In this document: positions 51,726-52,599 of the stretch, piece after piece
Numbering within the stretch: position 1 is the first letter of the stretch
Layout of the letters: each line of letters opens with the position of its first letter
Assembly: GCA_900548905.1 (NCBI GenBank)
Contig: URMK01000049.1
Coordinates: 1 to 52,599, forward strand
Direction: 5' to 3'
Source: an uncultured Lachnospiraceae bacterium
GTDB taxonomy: Bacteria > Bacillota > Clostridia > Lachnospirales > Lachnospiraceae
DNA: 52,599 bases
Translations under genes and position numbers: made by a program
Notes under the pieces: generated by a model
Database searches by the model: none
Seen by the model: the letters and a program-made list of their open reading frames with translations, nothing else
What the model was told of the DNA's origin: nothing

Positions 51726-52446
51726 TCCGTATTCTTCTCTCTTCCAATATGTCTGATGCCATCGTATTATAGATGGCTCTTCGCTCATCCGCCACAATCC
51801 TGCCCGCTGAGAGGGTTATCACCCTCTTTCGCATAACGCTTACCATCTCCCGGTCATGGCTGGCCGCCAGAACCGTCATACCGCGCCGGTTCAGTTCCTC
51901 CAGGAGGCACATGATATCCCAGGAGCTGTCCCCGTCCAGATTGGCCGTAGGTTCATCCAGCACCAGAATCCGGGGGCTCCCGGATATCGCCCTTGCCAAC
52001 AGGACCTTCGCCGTTTCCCCGCCGGACAGTTCCCGGGGATAGGCGTCTCTTTTATGGGACATCCCCGTCATTTCCAAAGCACCTCCCGCCACCCGGTTAA
52101 GCGCTCTTCCCCAGTGCCCCGTCGCGCGGAGGGAAAAGATGAGGTTCTCCCACACGGTCCTGTCGGAAAGAAGCCCCAGTTCCTGCCGCATAATTCCGAA
52201 CTGCCGGCGGAAATAGGGAAGCTTCCGCCGCCGGATGGCATTGACGGAAATGCCGTTTATGTAGATTTCCCCGGTGGTGGCTGCCTCCTGTCCCATCAAA
52301 AGCCTGAATACCGTACTTTTTCCCGCGCCGTTTCTTCCTATAAAAAAGAGAAACTCCCCCTGACCTATCTCAAAGGAAGCGTGCTCCAGCGCAATGACAT
52401 CTTCATCAAATACCTTGCTTACATTTACAAAACGTATCTCTGCCAT
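51667..52446 (-). CDS. FtsE-like ABC transporter ATP-binding protein
   Basis: ATPase of 259 aa. It has Walker A GRNGAGKST, signature LSGGE, Walker B ILVLDEPTANLD and H-loop ASHDREM. The order and the RRRKLPYFRRQFGIMRQ segment are typical of FtsE. An FtsX partner would normally follow, but the next gene is the NTP_transf_5-like one, so this ATPase is an orphan here. Only 153 bases of sequence lie upstream in the window. The ATG at 52446 has AAGGAAG upstream. The C-terminal tail (about 220-259) is basic. Confidence 0.85.
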   Translation of the reverse strand: MAEIRFVNVSKVFDEDVIALEHASFEIGQGEFLFFIGRNGAGKSTVFRLLMGQEAATTGEIYINGISVNAIRRRKLPYFRRQFGIMRQELGLLSDRTVWENLIFSLRATGHWGRALNRVAGGALEMTGMSHKRDAYPRELSGGETAKVLLARAISGSPRILVLDEPTANLDGDSSWDIMCLLEELNRRGMTVLAASHDREMVSVMRKRVITLSAGRIVADERRAIYNTMASDILEERRIRNERQLSGSRKTDRLLKGSY

Positions 52447-52515
52447 TCTTCCTTCTACTTTCCCGGTGTCCTGTCTTATTTATTTCACGATCCGTCCGAT
52501 AATTTATATGTAATT

Positions 52516-52599
52516 GATTCAAACTTCGCAGTTGTCAAATGGCCCTCTGCCCGCTGTCTGGGCGGCGCCTCCGGGATGGAAAAGGATTTTCGCAGGGCC
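52516..52599. repeat. Palindromic element, copy 2 (cut by window edge)
   Basis: TTCAAACTTCGCAG is followed by close matches to the outer arm of the element at 34521-34779: CAAATGGCC, CCCGCTGTC, then TCCGGGAT and GAAAAGGATTTT, with small indels. Only one arm is inside the window. It lies 70 bases upstream of the start codon of the minus-strand FtsE-like gene; copy 1 is 25 bases upstream of tetR in the same orientation. Confidence 0.8.

Overview
The window looks like a chromosomal segment of a motile, carbohydrate-degrading member of the Clostridia, most likely a Lachnospiraceae. The evidence is the flagellar gene order flgM-flgN-flgK-flgL-DUF6470-fliW-csrA, the MsmK/LplBC-type sugar ABC importers, VanRS-like and AraC/GyrI-like regulators, strong AGGAGG ribosome-binding sites, and moderate GC with AT-rich intergenic DNA. 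No rRNA, tRNA, CRISPR array, phage or transposase gene was seen. Assignments rest on reading motifs and gene order; no database search was run.

Layout. (1) 106-8962 (minus): a seven-gene operon. It encodes a lipoprotein with a propeller-like N-terminus and a solute-binding C-terminus, a small lipoprotein, a MacA/HlyD-like coiled-coil adaptor, a MacB-periplasmic-core-like membrane protein, and a MalF/MalG/MsmK-type importer. Its leader contains a terminator hairpin with a competing stem. (2) 9297-14830: an AraC/GyrI-type regulator, a VanRS-like two-component system whose 5' leader is a 12-bp purine-rich tandem repeat, a cysteine-rich protein, a second AraC regulator and a GNAT acetyltransferase. 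(3) 14875-30514: an EutH-like permease, an Xaa-Pro aminopeptidase and a glycan locus. The glycan locus has LacI, an LplABC-type importer, a large DUF5695-like protein, a divergent GH127 beta-L-arabinofuranosidase-like enzyme with a LamG-like front, and a glutaminase-A-like (DUF4965) protein.

(4) 30515-33860: a two-gene operon of a VIT/VWA surface protein with a PEP-CTERM-like tail and a small exosortase (XrtK-like). It is preceded by four direct repeats at exact 11-bp spacing. This is probably the most interesting system in the window: a dedicated exosortase-substrate pair in what appears to be a Gram-positive lineage. (5) 33876-35974: a TetR regulator and an MFS exporter, with a TetR-type operator at the MFS promoter. 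Between them lies a 259-bp near-perfect palindrome; a related copy begins at the right edge of the window (52516 onward).

(6) 36191-52446: motility. It holds a PilZ protein, a YlqH/YlqG-like (FlhB-C/FliK-like) pair, cheA-cheW-cheR-cheB, a rubrerythrin, and the late flagellar operon from flgM to csrA. A secreted beta-helix-like protein is coupled to csrA by an ATGA overlap. Upstream of flgM lie a degenerate NTP_transf_5-like gene and a FtsE-like ATPase. Sigma-28-like promoter sequences precede pilZ, cheA and flgM, which fits FlgM as anti-sigma-28 and suggests that c-di-GMP sensing, chemotaxis and late flagellar genes share one regulon.
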